Assembly: GCA_018828385.1 (NCBI GenBank)
Contig: JAHJVE010000006.1
Span: forward strand, 1 to 64,000
Reading direction: 5' to 3'
Length of the DNA: 64,000 bases
Source of the DNA: Gammaproteobacteria bacterium
GTDB taxonomy: Bacteria > Pseudomonadota > Gammaproteobacteria > Burkholderiales > Rhodocyclaceae
Made by a program: the position numbers and the translations under genes. Positions 43,692 to 53,607 of the stretch are shown piece after piece (position 1 is the first letter of the stretch; every line of letters starts with the position of its first letter). A model generated the notes under the pieces. It made no database searches. It had not been told where the DNA came from and saw only the letters and a list, made by a program, of their open reading frames with translations.

Positions 43692-44480
43692 TTACCTGAA
43701 TGAACCGATCCGGCTGAAATCGCTGAAATTCAACCAGATAAAAAATGCTTTGCCCACAATGTTTGCCTCGGGTACGAAACCCCAGTAGCGACTATCGCGG
43801 CTGTTGTCGCGATTGTCACCCATCATGAAGTAATGACCGGCCGGCACTGTGCATGTAACGCCAGCAGCATTGTAAGTGCAATTTTCGCGGTACGGAAAGC
43901 GTGCTGCATCCGGGATAAAAGCAGGAGCCCCGGCATCGTTCAGCGCCCGATGGTCGACGTCACCCAGTTTTTCCTGGAATTGCTCGGAATAATAAAGTCG
44001 CTCCGGGTGGAGGTAATCATCGACTTTTTGCGTTCCAACCGGCTGACCATTGATGGTCAGTCGCTTGTTCTGGTAGGAAACGATGTCGCCAGGCAACCCC
44101 ACGACACGCTTGATGTAATCAAGCGAAGGATTTTCCGGGTAGCGAAAAACCATGACATCACCCCGTTGCGGCGAGTTGATATCGATGATCTTCTTGTTTA
44201 TCACCGGCAGACGGATACCGTAGGTGAACTTGTTGACCAGAATGAAATCGCCAACCAGCAAAGTTGGAATCATTGAACCGGAGGGAATCTTGAACGGCTC
44301 GAAAAGAAAGGAGCGGAGCACGAAAACGATCAGGATGACCGGAAAGAAACCGGCGCCCCATTCGACCCAAAGCGGTTCCTTAGCACCCTTCGCGCGCAAT
44401 TTCCTGAATTTCAGGATATCTATTGCGTACAGGACACCGGTGATCACCAGCAGAACAAATAAAATCAGGGCAAAGTTCAT
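43692..44480 (-). CDS. lepB: Signal peptidase I
   Basis: The 262-residue inner-membrane serine protease removes signal peptides. Two N-terminal helices are followed by box B (PSGSMIPTLLVGDFILVNKF, nucleophile Ser) and box D (YIKRVVGLPGD, general-base Lys). GDNRDNSRDSRYWGFVPEANI is the C-terminal signature. Six bases separate it from the DUF4845 stop region and eight from lepA. Confidence 0.97.
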   Translation of the reverse strand: MNFALILFVLLVITGVLYAIDILKFRKLRAKGAKEPLWVEWGAGFFPVILIVFVLRSFLFEPFKIPSGSMIPTLLVGDFILVNKFTYGIRLPVINKKIIDINSPQRGDVMVFRYPENPSLDYIKRVVGLPGDIVSYQNKRLTINGQPVGTQKVDDYLHPERLYYSEQFQEKLGDVDHRALNDAGAPAFIPDAARFPYRENCTYNAAGVTCTVPAGHYFMMGDNRDNSRDSRYWGFVPEANIVGKAFFIWLNFSDFSRIGSFR

Positions 44481-44488
44481 CGCTACTC

Positions 44489-46279
44489 TCAGCTATCGAC
44501 GCGCAGGACCGCCAGAAAGGCTTCCTGCGGGATTTCGACACTACCGACCTGCTTCATGCGCTTCTTGCCGGCCTTCTGCTTTTCCAGCAGTTTCTTTTTG
44601 CGGGAGATGTCGCCACCGTAACACTTGGCCAGAACGTCCTTGCGCATAGCCTTGACATTCTCGCGAGCGATGATGTGCGAGCCGATTGCGGCCTGGATCG
44701 CCACGTCGTACATCTGGCGCGGAATGAGTTCGCGCATCTTCGAAGCCAGTTCGCGACCACGATATTGCGAGTTGGAGCGGTGTACGATCAGCGACAACGC
44801 ATCGACCTTCTCGCTGTTGATCAGGATGTCAAGTTTGACAACATCGGCGGCGCGATACTCCTTGAAATCGTAATCAAGGGAAGCATAGCCCTTTGAGCAC
44901 GACTTCAACTTGTCGAAGAAATCCATGACGACTTCGGCCATCGGCATTTCATAAACCAACTTTACCTGGCGGCCGTGGTAATGCATGTCGACCTGATTCC
45001 CGCGCTTCTGGTTGCACAGCGTGATGACGTTCCCGAGATAGTCCTGCGGCACAAAAATAGTCGCCGTTATGATCGGCTCGCGGACTTCCTCGACTTTGCT
45101 GACATCGGGCAATTTGGCCGGATTTTCAACCTGGATGACGCTACCATCCCGCTGGACAACTTCATAGACGACGGTTGGCGCGGTGGTGATCAGATCCTGA
45201 TCGAATTCACGCTCCAGGCGTTCCTGAACGATTTCCATGTGCAGCAACCCAAGGAAGCCACAACGAAAGCCAAAGCCGAGCGCTTGTGAAACTTCCGGTT
45301 CGTATTGCAGCGAGGCATCATTGAGTTTCAATTTTTCCAGCGATTCGCGCAGCGAGTCGTACTGGTTGGACTCAACCGGATAGAGACCTGCGAACACCTG
45401 CGGCTTGATCTCCTTGAAACCAGGCAAAGCCGCACTCGCCTTGCGGTCGGTATGGGTAATGGTATCTCCGACCTTGGCAGCGGTTAACTCCTTGATGCCG
45501 GCAATCACGAAGCCGACTTCGCCGGCGCGCAGTGCATCGCGTGGCAGCGACTTCGGGGTGAATACGCCCACTTGCTCGCATAGCTGGTTGGAGCCGGTAG
45601 CCATGAAATGCAGCTTGTCCTTGGAACGGATCTGGCCGTCGACGACGCGCACCAGCATGACCACGCCAACGTAGTTGTCGAACCAGGAATCAATGATCAG
45701 TGCCTTCAAGGGCGCCGTCAGGTCACCCTTGGGCGGCGGCACCTTGGCAATCACGGCTTCCAGAATATCGGCGACGCCAAGGCCCGTCTTGGCCGAAGCG
45801 AGCACCGCCTCGGAAGCATCGATGCCGATCACGTCTTCGATTTCCTGGCGAGCATTGTCAGGATCAGCCGATGGCAGATCGATTTTATTGAGCACCGGCA
45901 CGACTTCGACATCGAGTTCGAGAGCCGTGTAGCAGTTGGCGACAGTCTGCGCTTCGACGCCCTGCGAGGCGTCGACGACCAGCAACGCGCCTTCGCATGC
46001 CGACAATGAGCGCGAGACTTCGTAGGAAAAGTCGACGTGTCCCGGCGTGTCGATCAGGTTCAGGTTGTATACCTTGCCGTCACGTGCCTTGTAGCTCAGG
46101 GCTGCAGTCTGCGCCTTGATGGTGATACCGCGCTCGCGCTCGATGTCCATCGAATCGAGAACCTGAGCCTCCATCTCGCGATCAGAAAGGCCGCCACAAA
46201 GGTGAATGATGCGATCGGCCAAGGTCGATTTGCCGTGGTCGATATGCGCGATGATCGAGAAGTTTCTAATATGATCCAT
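44489..46279 (-). CDS. lepA: Elongation factor 4 (LepA)
   Basis: The 596-residue translational GTPase has G1 [14 protein letters not shown]3 [15 protein letters not shown]4 NKIDLP and the LepA-specific C-terminal domain ([19 protein letters not shown]). It acts in translation under stress. No Shine-Dalgarno is visible: the 11 bases before the ATG at 46,279 follow straight on from an intrinsic terminator (46,290-46,313), so expression must rely on read-through or on a very short leader. Confidence 0.97.
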   Translation of the reverse strand: MDHIRNFSIIAHIDHGKSTLADRIIHLCGGLSDREMEAQVLDSMDIERERGITIKAQTAALSYKARDGKVYNLNLIDTPGHVDFSYEVSRSLSACEGALLVVDASQGVEAQTVANCYTALELDVEVVPVLNKIDLPSADPDNARQEIEDVIGIDASEAVLASAKTGLGVADILEAVIAKVPPPKGDLTAPLKALIIDSWFDNYVGVVMLVRVVDGQIRSKDKLHFMATGSNQLCEQVGVFTPKSLPRDALRAGEVGFVIAGIKELTAAKVGDTITHTDRKASAALPGFKEIKPQVFAGLYPVESNQYDSLRESLEKLKLNDASLQYEPEVSQALGFGFRCGFLGLLHMEIVQERLEREFDQDLITTAPTVVYEVVQRDGSVIQVENPAKLPDVSKVEEVREPIITATIFVPQDYLGNVITLCNQKRGNQVDMHYHGRQVKLVYEMPMAEVVMDFFDKLKSCSKGYASLDYDFKEYRAADVVKLDILINSEKVDALSLIVHRSNSQYRGRELASKMRELIPRQMYDVAIQAAIGSHIIARENVKAMRKDVLAKCYGGDISRKKKLLEKQKAGKKRMKQVGSVEIPQEAFLAVLRVDS

Positions 46280-46289
46280 TGATGCCAGT

Positions 46290-46313
46290 AAAAAAGGGCG
46301 CTGTCCGGCGCCC
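46290..46313 (-). terminator. Intrinsic terminator directly upstream of lepA
   Basis: On the reverse strand GGGCGC-CGGACA-GCGCCC is followed by six T. It lies 25 bases after the glutaredoxin-like gene and 10 bases before the lepA ATG, on the strand of both. Confidence 0.85.
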
Positions 46314-46338
46314 TTCCCTTTTCAGAAGACCCCCGATT

Positions 46339-46584
46339 TTAGCGGATTCCAGCCAAATATTCACGGGTTTTGGCCTCATCCAGAAAGTAATGGCATAGCT
46401 CTGTTTCGCCATGCAGCAGCACTGGCACCAATTCGTCGTAGCGTTTTTCAAGGGCTGGATCGGCATCGACGTCGAGCACTGTGACGACAGCACCAAACTC
46501 CTCGGCCAATGGCGCCAATGCCGCCGCCATGTCATGACAGAGGTGACAATAGTGACGGCTCATCAAGGTCAGCTCAATTGCCAT
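46339..46584 (-). CDS. Glutaredoxin-family (DUF836) protein
   Basis: The 81-residue thioredoxin-fold protein has CHLC (RHYCHLCHDM) near the N-terminus and the cis-Pro segment ELVPVLLHGE. The ATG at 46,584 overlaps the upstream protease gene by 11 bases. Family members occur beside lepA in many proteobacteria; substrate unknown. Confidence 0.9.
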   Translation of the reverse strand: MAIELTLMSRHYCHLCHDMAAALAPLAEEFGAVVTVLDVDADPALEKRYDELVPVLLHGETELCHYFLDEAKTREYLAGIR

Positions 46585-47995
46585 TGAGGCCCTTGATGGT
46601 GATGAAGGTCTGCATTTCACCGCGCCGGATCAGCAGCGTGATGTTGCTCCCCTTGTCGAATCGGGAAAGGAGCTTGTTGAATTGCTCTACTGTCCTGACC
46701 TCCGTCGTCGCTCCCTTGCTGATGAGCGCGATGATGATGTCGCCGGGACGCAGGTCGGTGCGCGCGCTGGTACCACGAACATCTTCAATCAGCAAACCGG
46801 AAGTCATTTTTAGTTCGCGCTTCTGGTCTGCCGTCAATTCGCTGACCACCAGACCGAGGCGATTGGCCGGTTGCTCGACCGACCGGTTGCCGCGTTGCGG
46901 CTTGGCGCTGGCTAATTTGTCGTCAGGCACTTCGCCGATGACCACCCCGATTTCGCGACTTGCCCCCTTGCGCCAGAGTCGTACGACAGAGCGCGTTCCC
47001 GGGCGAGTGCTAGCCACCATACGAGGCAGATCGGCCGAATTGTTGATGGCTTTTCCGTCGAATCGGAGGATCACGTCGCCAGCCTCGATCCCTGCCTTGT
47101 CGGCCGGGCCACCCTTTTCAACCGAGTTGACCACGGCCCCCATCGCTTTTCCCAATCCCAGCGACTCGGCAAGCTCCTTGGTGACTTCCTGAATCACCAC
47201 GCCAAGGCGACCCCGACTGACCTTGCCTGATGCCCGTAGCTGCCCCTGGATCTCCATTGCCACATCGATGGGAATAGCAAAGGAAACCCCCATATAGCCG
47301 CCGCTACGGCTGTATATCTGCGAGTTGATGCCGACTACCTCGCCGCGCATATTGAAAAGCGGACCACCGGAATTTCCCGGGTTGATCGCGACGTCAGTTT
47401 GAATGAAGGGGACGTAGTTTTCCTGCGGCAGGGAGCGCCCCTTGGCGGACACGATACCGGCCGTTACGGAATTCTCGAAGCCAAACGGGGAGCCGATCGC
47501 GACTACCCATTCGCCGACCCTGAGTTGCGCCGGATCACCCAGTTTGACGACGGGAAGATCGATTGCGTCGATCTTGAGCAGCGCAACATCCGTTCGCTTG
47601 TCGGCGCCAATGATCTTCGCCTTGAATTCCCGCTTGTCGGTCAGGCGAACCGTAACTTCATCGGCGCCATCGACAACATGGGCGTTGGTCAGGATGTAGC
47701 CGTCGCCACTGACGACAAAGCCTGAACCCAGCGACTTGTTTTCAAAATCTCGCGGCATGGCACCGCCCGGATGGCGGGGAATGAAGCGCTTGAAAAACTC
47801 GAAAGCCGGATCGTTTTCATCGAATGGAAACGGCATCATCTGGGCTTGGCCGCGGACCACGTGAGTCGTACTGATATTGACCACGGCCGGGCCCTGCTTC
47901 TCGGCCAACTCTGAAAAATCTGGCAGACCGCGGGTCTGAGCCGTGAGCAGCGAACTGAAAAAGCAAAAAGAAAACAGGACGATCAGACGTTGCAT
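46574..47995 (-). CDS. mucD: DegP/MucD-type periplasmic serine protease
   Basis: The protein has 473 residues: signal peptide (ending near LLTAQT), trypsin-like domain with His in ILTNAHVVDG, Asp in RTDVALLKID and Ser in NPGNSGGPLFN, then two PDZ domains (RGRLGVVIQEVTKELAESLG; TSARTDLRPGDIIIALI). It degrades misfolded envelope proteins. GGAGG is 11 bases before the ATG at 47,995 and only two before an alternative ATG at 48,004. It sits in the rpoE cluster with rseC, so is likely under sigma-E. Confidence 0.94.
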   Translation of the reverse strand: MQRLIVLFSFCFFSSLLTAQTRGLPDFSELAEKQGPAVVNISTTHVVRGQAQMMPFPFDENDPAFEFFKRFIPRHPGGAMPRDFENKSLGSGFVVSGDGYILTNAHVVDGADEVTVRLTDKREFKAKIIGADKRTDVALLKIDAIDLPVVKLGDPAQLRVGEWVVAIGSPFGFENSVTAGIVSAKGRSLPQENYVPFIQTDVAINPGNSGGPLFNMRGEVVGINSQIYSRSGGYMGVSFAIPIDVAMEIQGQLRASGKVSRGRLGVVIQEVTKELAESLGLGKAMGAVVNSVEKGGPADKAGIEAGDVILRFDGKAINNSADLPRMVASTRPGTRSVVRLWRKGASREIGVVIGEVPDDKLASAKPQRGNRSVEQPANRLGLVVSELTADQKRELKMTSGLLIEDVRGTSARTDLRPGDIIIALISKGATTEVRTVEQFNKLLSRFDKGSNITLLIRRGEMQTFITIKGLNGN

Positions 47996-48021
47996 GGACG
48001 ACATAACCTCCGGAGATTCAT

Positions 48022-48456
48022 TCAGGAACGGGAAATGATATGAGGGCGTTCAGCCAAATTCCCGGCATTGCGACGCGAACGGGCAATAACGTATAGGAAT
48101 GCGACACAGAGTCCGACTCCTGCGCCGATCATGGCGCCAACATCGCCACCGACTGACGCGCCAAGCGCCGCACCGGCAATTGCTACGGTCAACGGCAAAA
48201 TATAGGCAAAATTGGCAGTGCGGCTCACGCTGCCGGCGGCGATGGCGATTGTCACCCGATCTCCGACCTCAGCAGCAAGCGTGTTTTCAACCCTGTGGGT
48301 TTTGGGGCCGCTGCAAAACATCTGGGTAAGTTGCTGGCCGCCGCACCCGCCTTTTTCGTGGCAACGTCCGCACCCGCCCTGCTCAACCTCGACGTTGGCG
48401 AACCGTCCGTCCAGGCTACGGACAACCGCCTTGATGGTCGTTTGCTCAGGACTCAT
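48022..48456 (-). CDS. rseC: SoxR-reducing/RseC-family regulator of sigma E
   Basis: The 144-residue inner-membrane protein has an N-terminal Cys-rich segment (GGCGRCHEKGGCGG) and two transmembrane helices (AYILPLTVAIAGAALGASVG; AMIGAGVGLCVAFLYVIAR). RseC/MucC proteins act positively on sigma-E or in reducing SoxR. It lies three bases after rpoE. Confidence 0.9.
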   Translation of the reverse strand: MSPEQTTIKAVVRSLDGRFANVEVEQGGCGRCHEKGGCGGQQLTQMFCSGPKTHRVENTLAAEVGDRVTIAIAAGSVSRTANFAYILPLTVAIAGAALGASVGGDVGAMIGAGVGLCVAFLYVIARSRRNAGNLAERPHIISRS

Positions 48457-48458
48457 GC

Positions 48459-49058
48459 TTACCAGCGCTTGTCTGACGCCGTGTCAAGCAGGGGCCGCAA
48501 CTTGGCCGCCACTGCCTCGCGGGCGCGAAATATTCGGGAACGCACCGTACCGATAGGGCAATCCATGATGCCGGCAATTTCCTCATAGGACATTCCATCG
48601 ATTTCACGTAGCACGATGGCGGTACGCAATTCCTCAGGAAGGGCATCCATGGCAGCGTTGATCGTTTGTCCGATCTGCTTGGTCAGGAACAGGCTTTCCG
48701 GGGTATTAATGTCACGCAGCTGCGAGGCGTCGTCGAAAGTTTCCGCCTCATCATTGTCATATTCGGTCGTGGTCGGCGCCCTCCGCCCCTGTGATACCAG
48801 GTAGTTCTTGGCGGTATTGATGCCGATACGGTATAGCCAGGTATAGAAGGCACTGTCGCCCCTGAATGACGGCAATGCCCGATAGGCCTTGATGAAAGCT
48901 TCCTGCGAGACATCCTCGACCTCGGCCGGATCGCGAATAAAGCGCGACAACAAACGCCCCAGCTTGCGCTGGTATTTGCTCACCAATTGGTCGAAGGCGT
49001 GTTTGTCGCCGCCTTGCGCCCGTTCGACCAGCACCTGATCGATTTCGCGCTCACTCAT
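48459..49058 (-). CDS. rpoE: RNA polymerase sigma-E factor (ECF)
   Basis: The 199-residue ECF sigma factor has region 2 (FDQLVSKYQRKLGRLLSRFI, FYTWLYRIGINTAKNYL) and region 4 (LPEELRTAIVLREIDGMSYE, IAGIMDCPIGTVRSRIFRA). It drives the envelope-stress response. The start at 49,058 gives the canonical MSEREIDQVLVERAQ. The next genes are rseC and mucD; the anti-sigma rseA and co-regulator rseB that usually intervene are absent from this locus. Confidence 0.96.
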   Translation of the reverse strand: MSEREIDQVLVERAQGGDKHAFDQLVSKYQRKLGRLLSRFIRDPAEVEDVSQEAFIKAYRALPSFRGDSAFYTWLYRIGINTAKNYLVSQGRRAPTTTEYDNDEAETFDDASQLRDINTPESLFLTKQIGQTINAAMDALPEELRTAIVLREIDGMSYEEIAGIMDCPIGTVRSRIFRAREAVAAKLRPLLDTASDKRW

Positions 49059-49192
49059 GGCTCTCGTTTTCCCTGGGGTTTGGTTGTTGCTTTCTTTATG
49101 GCCGAAGTATAGCGCAGCCATTTTCAAGGCACCGATAGGTAATTATCCCTAATTGTGACCGTCTGTAACCGGATGAATCGTTTGCTGCATGC

Positions 49193-49198
49193 TATATT
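49193..49198 (+). promoter_or_regulatory. Candidate extended -10 of nadB
   Basis: TGCTATATT (TGn plus TATATT) lies 31 bases before the nadB GTG in the 170-base divergent rpoE/nadB gap. No good -35 at 17 bases is seen, which fits an extended -10 promoter. Leftward, a TATACT (reverse of 49,106-49,111) may serve rpoE. Confidence 0.45.
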
Positions 49199-49228
49199 TG
49201 CCGCAAAATTACTCTTATAGAGAACAGC

Positions 49229-50809
49229 GTGCAGAAATTTGACGTACTTATCATCGGCAGCGGATTGGCCGGCCAGTCAGCCGCCTTGCGACTTGCTTCT
49301 TCCAATTGCAATGTCGCACTGGTTAGCAAGCGCAGCCTCGAAGACTCCGCTTCCGGCTGGGCTCAGGGTGGCATAGCTGCCGTTCTCGATAGCCGTGACT
49401 CGATCGAGGCACATATCCAGGATACGTTGATTGCAGGTGCCTGGCTGAACCATGAAAAAGCAACACGTTTTGTTGTTGAAAATGGCCGCCATGCCATTGA
49501 ATGGCTCATCGAGCAAGGCGTTCCCTTTACCAAGGATGATCTCGGCTATCACCTAACTCGGGAGGGTGGCCATAGCGCCCGTCGCGTCATTCACGTCGCC
49601 GATGCAACCGGCCATGCCGTTCAGGATACGCTGACCAAAAAGGTTCGCGCCAACCCCAATATCACGATCCTGGAAGATCATATCGCCATTGACCTGATTA
49701 CCGGGGACAAACTGGGCACCGGCGAGAAACGCTGCTTTGGCGCCTACGTCCTGAACAACCGTGACGGCGAAGTCATTACCATCGGGGCGCCCAATACCCT
49801 GCTGGCGACGGGGGGCGCAGGAAAGGTCTATCTCTACACGACCAATCCGGACACTTCGACTGGCGACGGCATTGCCATGGCCTACCGGGCTGGCTGTCGT
49901 GTCGCCAACATGGAATTCATCCAGTTTCACCCAACTTGCCTCTATCACCCGCAAGCCAAATCCTTTCTGATTTCAGAGGCGGTGCGCGGGGAAGGTGGCC
50001 TCCTCCGCCTACCGGATGGTGCCCGTTTCATGCCCGAGCACGATGATCGCGCCGAGCTGGCACCGCGCGACATCGTGGCGCGCGCCATCGACTTTGAAAT
50101 GAAAAAACGCGGCCTGGATTGCGTTTTCCTCGACATTTCCCACAAGGGCGAGGATTTCATCCGCAATCACTTCCCGAATATCCATGCACGTTGCCTGGAA
50201 CTCGGCATCGACATCGCGCAGGATCCCATTCCCGTTGTGCCGGCGGCGCACTACACCTGTGGCGGCATTGTCAGCGATTTACGCGGCCGCACCGATGTTG
50301 CCGGACTCTATGTCGCGGGAGAGGCCTCCTGCACCGGCCTGCATGGCGCAAACCGGCTGGCCTCGAACTCGCTGCTTGAATGCCTGGTATTTGCTGAAGC
50401 TGCAGTAAAGGACATCTTGGCAAGCAATGCCTCGACATTCCCGACCTTGCCGCTGTGGGACGAAAGCCGGGTGACCGATGCCGATGAAGAGGTGGTCATT
50501 TCCCACAACTGGGACGAGCTTCGCCGCTTCATGTGGGACTATGTCGGTATAGTCCGCACAACCAAGCGCCTGAAGCGAGCCAAGCACCGCATTGGCTTGT
50601 TACGCCGCGAGATCGAGGAGTTCTACGCCAACTTCCGGGTCAGCCATGACCTGATTGAATTACGTAACCTCGTAGCCACTGCCGACTTGATCGTTCGTTG
50701 CGCCATGCAGCGCAGGGAAAGCCGGGGACTGCACTTCTCCAGGGACTACCCGGAAATGGCCAAGCAGGCGAAAAATACAGTGCTCAAGCGTCGTCGCTCG
50801 CCCCGCTGA
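49229..50809 (+). CDS. nadB: L-aspartate oxidase
   Basis: The 526-residue FAD enzyme makes iminoaspartate for NAD synthesis. FAD motif [14 protein letters not shown], succinate-dehydrogenase-type active site ([33 protein letters not shown]) and C-terminal [15 protein letters not shown] are all present. It starts with GTG. Its end overlaps the convergent ygfX by 26 bases. Confidence 0.96.
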   Translation: MQKFDVLIIGSGLAGQSAALRLASSNCNVALVSKRSLEDSASGWAQGGIAAVLDSRDSIEAHIQDTLIAGAWLNHEKATRFVVENGRHAIEWLIEQGVPFTKDDLGYHLTREGGHSARRVIHVADATGHAVQDTLTKKVRANPNITILEDHIAIDLITGDKLGTGEKRCFGAYVLNNRDGEVITIGAPNTLLATGGAGKVYLYTTNPDTSTGDGIAMAYRAGCRVANMEFIQFHPTCLYHPQAKSFLISEAVRGEGGLLRLPDGARFMPEHDDRAELAPRDIVARAIDFEMKKRGLDCVFLDISHKGEDFIRNHFPNIHARCLELGIDIAQDPIPVVPAAHYTCGGIVSDLRGRTDVAGLYVAGEASCTGLHGANRLASNSLLECLVFAEAAVKDILASNASTFPTLPLWDESRVTDADEEVVISHNWDELRRFMWDYVGIVRTTKRLKRAKHRIGLLRREIEEFYANFRVSHDLIELRNLVATADLIVRCAMQRRESRGLHFSRDYPEMAKQAKNTVLKRRRSPR

Positions 50810-51221
50810 ACTTTGCCTGCCAGCGCATAAACATCCGCAAGCGTCTCAAATTTTCTCTATTTTCCCGGTCGACCGTAGCAATGATCGTCGCCGGACAATC
50901 ATCCGCCGTTACCAGGCGGATGACAGTCAACCAGGGATGAATGGTCGCCCCGGGCTTGAGCGTTGCCTGGACAAACTCGTTTTCACCGGCTTTGGCTACG
51001 AAAACTTCGCCGCTGCGCTCAAGCCTGATTGAGCCGATTAATGGCGTCAGAGCCCGCCAGGCCTGAATTGCCAGCAACACGACAACGAATACCAACCCGC
51101 CCTGAACAGACGAAGCACAGTCAAAGGAGAGTATCGCTGAGCAGGCCAAAATAAGGGCCGACAGAAGCATGACATCGAGAAAGCGCGAACGGTGCAGTCC
51201 GACGACTATCGGAAACTGCAC
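50784..51221 (-). CDS. YgfX/CptA-like membrane protein
   Basis: The protein has 145 residues. N-terminal [11 protein letters not shown] precedes two hydrophobic helices (residues about 17-35 and 41-60) and a soluble domain. YgfX proteins in E. coli affect division proteins and succinate dehydrogenase assembly factors. The start is GTG at 51,221 with AGGA nine bases upstream, and the start codon lies inside one arm of a 10-bp-stem hairpin (51,188-51,225). It follows fabF by 24 bases. Confidence 0.75.
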   Translation of the reverse strand: MQFPIVVGLHRSRFLDVMLLSALILACSAILSFDCASSVQGGLVFVVVLLAIQAWRALTPLIGSIRLERSGEVFVAKAGENEFVQATLKPGATIHPWLTVIRLVTADDCPATIIATVDRENRENLRRLRMFMRWQAKFSGASDDA

Positions 51222-51225
51222 CGTT
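51188..51225. repeat. Hairpin covering the ygfX start codon
   Basis: AACGGTGCAG and CTGCACCGTT are perfect inverted arms, with an inner CCGA/TCGG pairing. The GTG start of ygfX is in the arm, so the folded RNA would hide initiation. Confidence 0.6.
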
Positions 51226-51245
51226 CGTTGTCCTGCCGAACCCGC

Positions 51246-52481
51246 TTAGATGCGCTTGAAAACCAGCGACCCGTTGGTCCCGCCGAAGCCGAAGTTGTTC
51301 TTCAGCCCGTACTCAATATTCATCGGCCGTGCCACATTGGCACAGTAATCAAGATCGCATTCCGGATCCTGATTGAAAATATTGATCGTCGGCGGCGAAA
51401 TCTGGTTATGAATAGCCAGGACCGTAAACAAGGACTCGATACCACCGGCACCACCCAGCAGATGGCCGGTCATCGACTTTGTCGAATTGACCACCAGCTT
51501 GTAGGCGTGATCTCCAAAAGCAGCCTTGACGGCATCCGACTCGTTCTTGTCGCCGAGCGGCGTCGAGGTGCCGTGAGCGTTCAGGTACTGGACGTCAGAT
51601 GGTTGAATACCGGCGTTCTTCAGCGCATTGACCATGGAGCGGCGCGGGCCATCCATGTTCGGCGCGGTGATGTGATAGGCATCGGCACTCATGCCGTAAC
51701 CAACCAGTTCGGCATAGATCCTGGCGCCACGTGCCTTGGCGTGCTCGTATTCTTCCAGCACCATGACGCCTGCGCCCTCACCCAACACAAAACCGTCGCG
51801 ATCCTTGTCCCAGGGCCGACTGGCCGTGGCCGGATCATCGTTGCGTGTCGATAGCGCCCGAGCGGCACAGAACCCACCCATACCCAACGGAGAAACGGTG
51901 GATTCAGCGCCCCCTGCAACCATGACATCGGCGTCGCCGTATTCGATGATGCGCGCCGCGTCGCCAATGGAGTGCGTGCCGGTCGTGCAGGCAGACACCA
52001 AGGCAATATTCGGCCCCTTGAATCCAAACTGGATCGACAGGTTGCCGGAAATCATGTTGATGATCGAACCGGGAACGAAGAACGGCGACACTTTACGAAC
52101 GCCACCGACGTTGTATTCGTCCTTGGTTGCCTCGATCAACGGCAGGCCGCCAATGCCGGAGCCGATGGCAACGCCAACACGTTCCAGATCGACAACGTTT
52201 TCTTTATCCAGGCCAGCATCACGCACGGCCTGAATGCCAGCAGCCAGGCCAAAATGAATGAAATCATCCATTCGGCGCGCATCTTTGGCGGAAATATATT
52301 GAGTAATGTCAAAGTTCTTGACCTCGCCGGCGAACTGAACCGGGAAGGTCGTGGTGTCGAACTTGGTGACAGCGGCAATACCGGATTTGCCGGCAAGAAT
52401 ATTCTGCCAGGCTTCTTCGACGGTGTTTCCGACCGGGCTAACGATGCCCAGACCGGTGATTACGACTCTGCGACGTGCCAA
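51246..52481 (-). CDS. fabF: Beta-ketoacyl-ACP synthase II
   Basis: The 411-residue condensing enzyme has Cys165 in [13 protein letters not shown], His in [11 protein letters not shown] and His in [13 protein letters not shown]. It elongates fatty acids, including temperature control of cis-vaccenate. It appears to start with TTG at 52,481: CGGAG is six bases upstream and the product begins with the family's [11 protein letters not shown] terminator stem lies between it and acpP. Confidence 0.95.
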   Translation of the reverse strand: MARRRVVITGLGIVSPVGNTVEEAWQNILAGKSGIAAVTKFDTTTFPVQFAGEVKNFDITQYISAKDARRMDDFIHFGLAAGIQAVRDAGLDKENVVDLERVGVAIGSGIGGLPLIEATKDEYNVGGVRKVSPFFVPGSIINMISGNLSIQFGFKGPNIALVSACTTGTHSIGDAARIIEYGDADVMVAGGAESTVSPLGMGGFCAARALSTRNDDPATASRPWDKDRDGFVLGEGAGVMVLEEYEHAKARGARIYAELVGYGMSADAYHITAPNMDGPRRSMVNALKNAGIQPSDVQYLNAHGTSTPLGDKNESDAVKAAFGDHAYKLVVNSTKSMTGHLLGGAGGIESLFTVLAIHNQISPPTINIFNQDPECDLDYCANVARPMNIEYGLKNNFGFGGTNGSLVFKRI

Positions 52482-52504
52482 GGTGCACTCCGAAAGCAAA
52501 AGTA

Positions 52505-52533
52505 GCAAGGCCGGCCATGGGGGCCGGCCTTGC
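52505..52533 (-). terminator. Strong stem between acpP and fabF
   Basis: GCAAGGCCGGCC and GGCCGGCCTTGC form a perfect 12-bp stem with a 5-base loop, followed on the reverse strand by TACTTTTGC. Partial termination here would keep acpP transcript above fabF. It also lies just upstream of the fabF ribosome-binding site. Confidence 0.75.
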
Positions 52534-52553
52534 CTGGGTCAACCAGAATTGGA

Positions 52554-52790
52554 TTATTTCTTGTTGGCGAGGATGAAATCGACAGCCTGCTGGACCGTGG
52601 TGATCTTTTCAGCCTGGTCATCGGGGATTTCGGTCTCGAATTCCTCTTCCAGTGCCATGACCAGTTCAACGGTGTCCAGGGAATCCGCGCCCAGATCGTC
52701 CACAAAGGAGGACTCGTTCTTGATGTCCGCTTCGTTCACGCCCAGTTGTTCGGCGACGATCTTCTTGACGCGCTCTACGATGTTATCCAT
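52554..52790 (-). CDS. acpP: Acyl carrier protein
   Basis: The 78-residue acidic four-helix protein has Ser37 in [18 protein letters not shown], the phosphopantetheine site. AAGGAG precedes the ATG, and a likely own promoter is at 52,835. It carries acyl chains for the surrounding fab enzymes. Confidence 0.98.
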   Translation of the reverse strand: MDNIVERVKKIVAEQLGVNEADIKNESSFVDDLGADSLDTVELVMALEEEFETEIPDDQAEKITTVQQAVDFILANKK

Positions 52791-52834
52791 TAGAAAAACT
52801 CCTTCCCCTCAGGGGTACGAAAAAAAACGTTGTG

Positions 52835-52840
52835 ATTCTA
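52835..52840 (-). promoter_or_regulatory. Candidate extended -10 of acpP
   Basis: The reverse strand reads TGGTAGAAT (extended -10 with TAGAAT) 45 bases before the acpP ATG in the fabG-acpP gap. The -35 at 17 bases is poor. A dedicated acpP promoter is common in proteobacteria. Confidence 0.5.
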
Positions 52841-52863
52841 CCAAAAGCCGAGGCTTAGCGAAA

Positions 52864-53604
52864 TCAATCCATGAACATGCCACCATTCACATGCACGGTA
52901 GTTCCCGTGACATATGAGGCGGCAGGCGAAACCAGGAAGCCGACGGCACCGGCCACATCTTCCGGGGTACCGGCGCGGGCCAGCGGAATGCTCGCCAGCA
53001 TGGCGACCTTCTGCTCTTCGGTCAAGGCGTGCGTCATGTCGGTGGCAATAAAGCCTGGCGCGACACAGTTGACCGTAATGTTGCGACTACCAAGTTCGCG
53101 GGCCAGCGAGCGACTCAGGCCAGCCACACCGGCCTTGGCAGCACAGTAATTGGCCTGCCCGGCATTGCCCGAATAACCGACAACCGAGGAAATATTGACG
53201 ATGCGACCAAAACGCGCCTTCATCATGCCGCGCATGACGCCACGCGACAGCCGGAAAACCGCTTTCAGATTGGTGTCAATAACCGCATCCCATTCGTCGT
53301 CGCCCATACGCATGGTCAGATTGTCGCGGGTAATGCCTGCGTTATTGACCAGAACGGTGATGGCGCCGAATTCCTTGGCAATAGCGGCAAGCGCCGAATC
53401 GGTCTGGGCGACATCGCACACGTTCAGCGTAACGCCCTTGCCCTTGATGCCCGCCTCGGTCAAATAGGCCGAAATTTTCGCGGCACCGTCATCACTGGTT
53501 GCCGTACCGATCACGGTAGCCCCCTGCTTGCCCAATTCCAGAGCGATGGCACGACCGATACCGCGGGTGGCGCCTGTAACCAAAGCAATTTTGTCGTTCA
53601 GCAT
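52864..53604 (-). CDS. fabG: 3-Oxoacyl-ACP reductase
   Basis: The 246-residue short-chain dehydrogenase has the NADP motif GATRGIGRAIA, catalytic Ser in ISSVVGYSGN, and Tyr-Lys in NYCAAKAG (YCAAK). GGAG six bases upstream favours the ATG at 53,604. Directly follows fabD. Confidence 0.97.
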   Translation of the reverse strand: MLNDKIALVTGATRGIGRAIALELGKQGATVIGTATSDDGAAKISAYLTEAGIKGKGVTLNVCDVAQTDSALAAIAKEFGAITVLVNNAGITRDNLTMRMGDDEWDAVIDTNLKAVFRLSRGVMRGMMKARFGRIVNISSVVGYSGNAGQANYCAAKAGVAGLSRSLARELGSRNITVNCVAPGFIATDMTHALTEEQKVAMLASIPLARAGTPEDVAGAVGFLVSPAASYVTGTTVHVNGGMFMD

Positions 53605-53607
53605 CAA

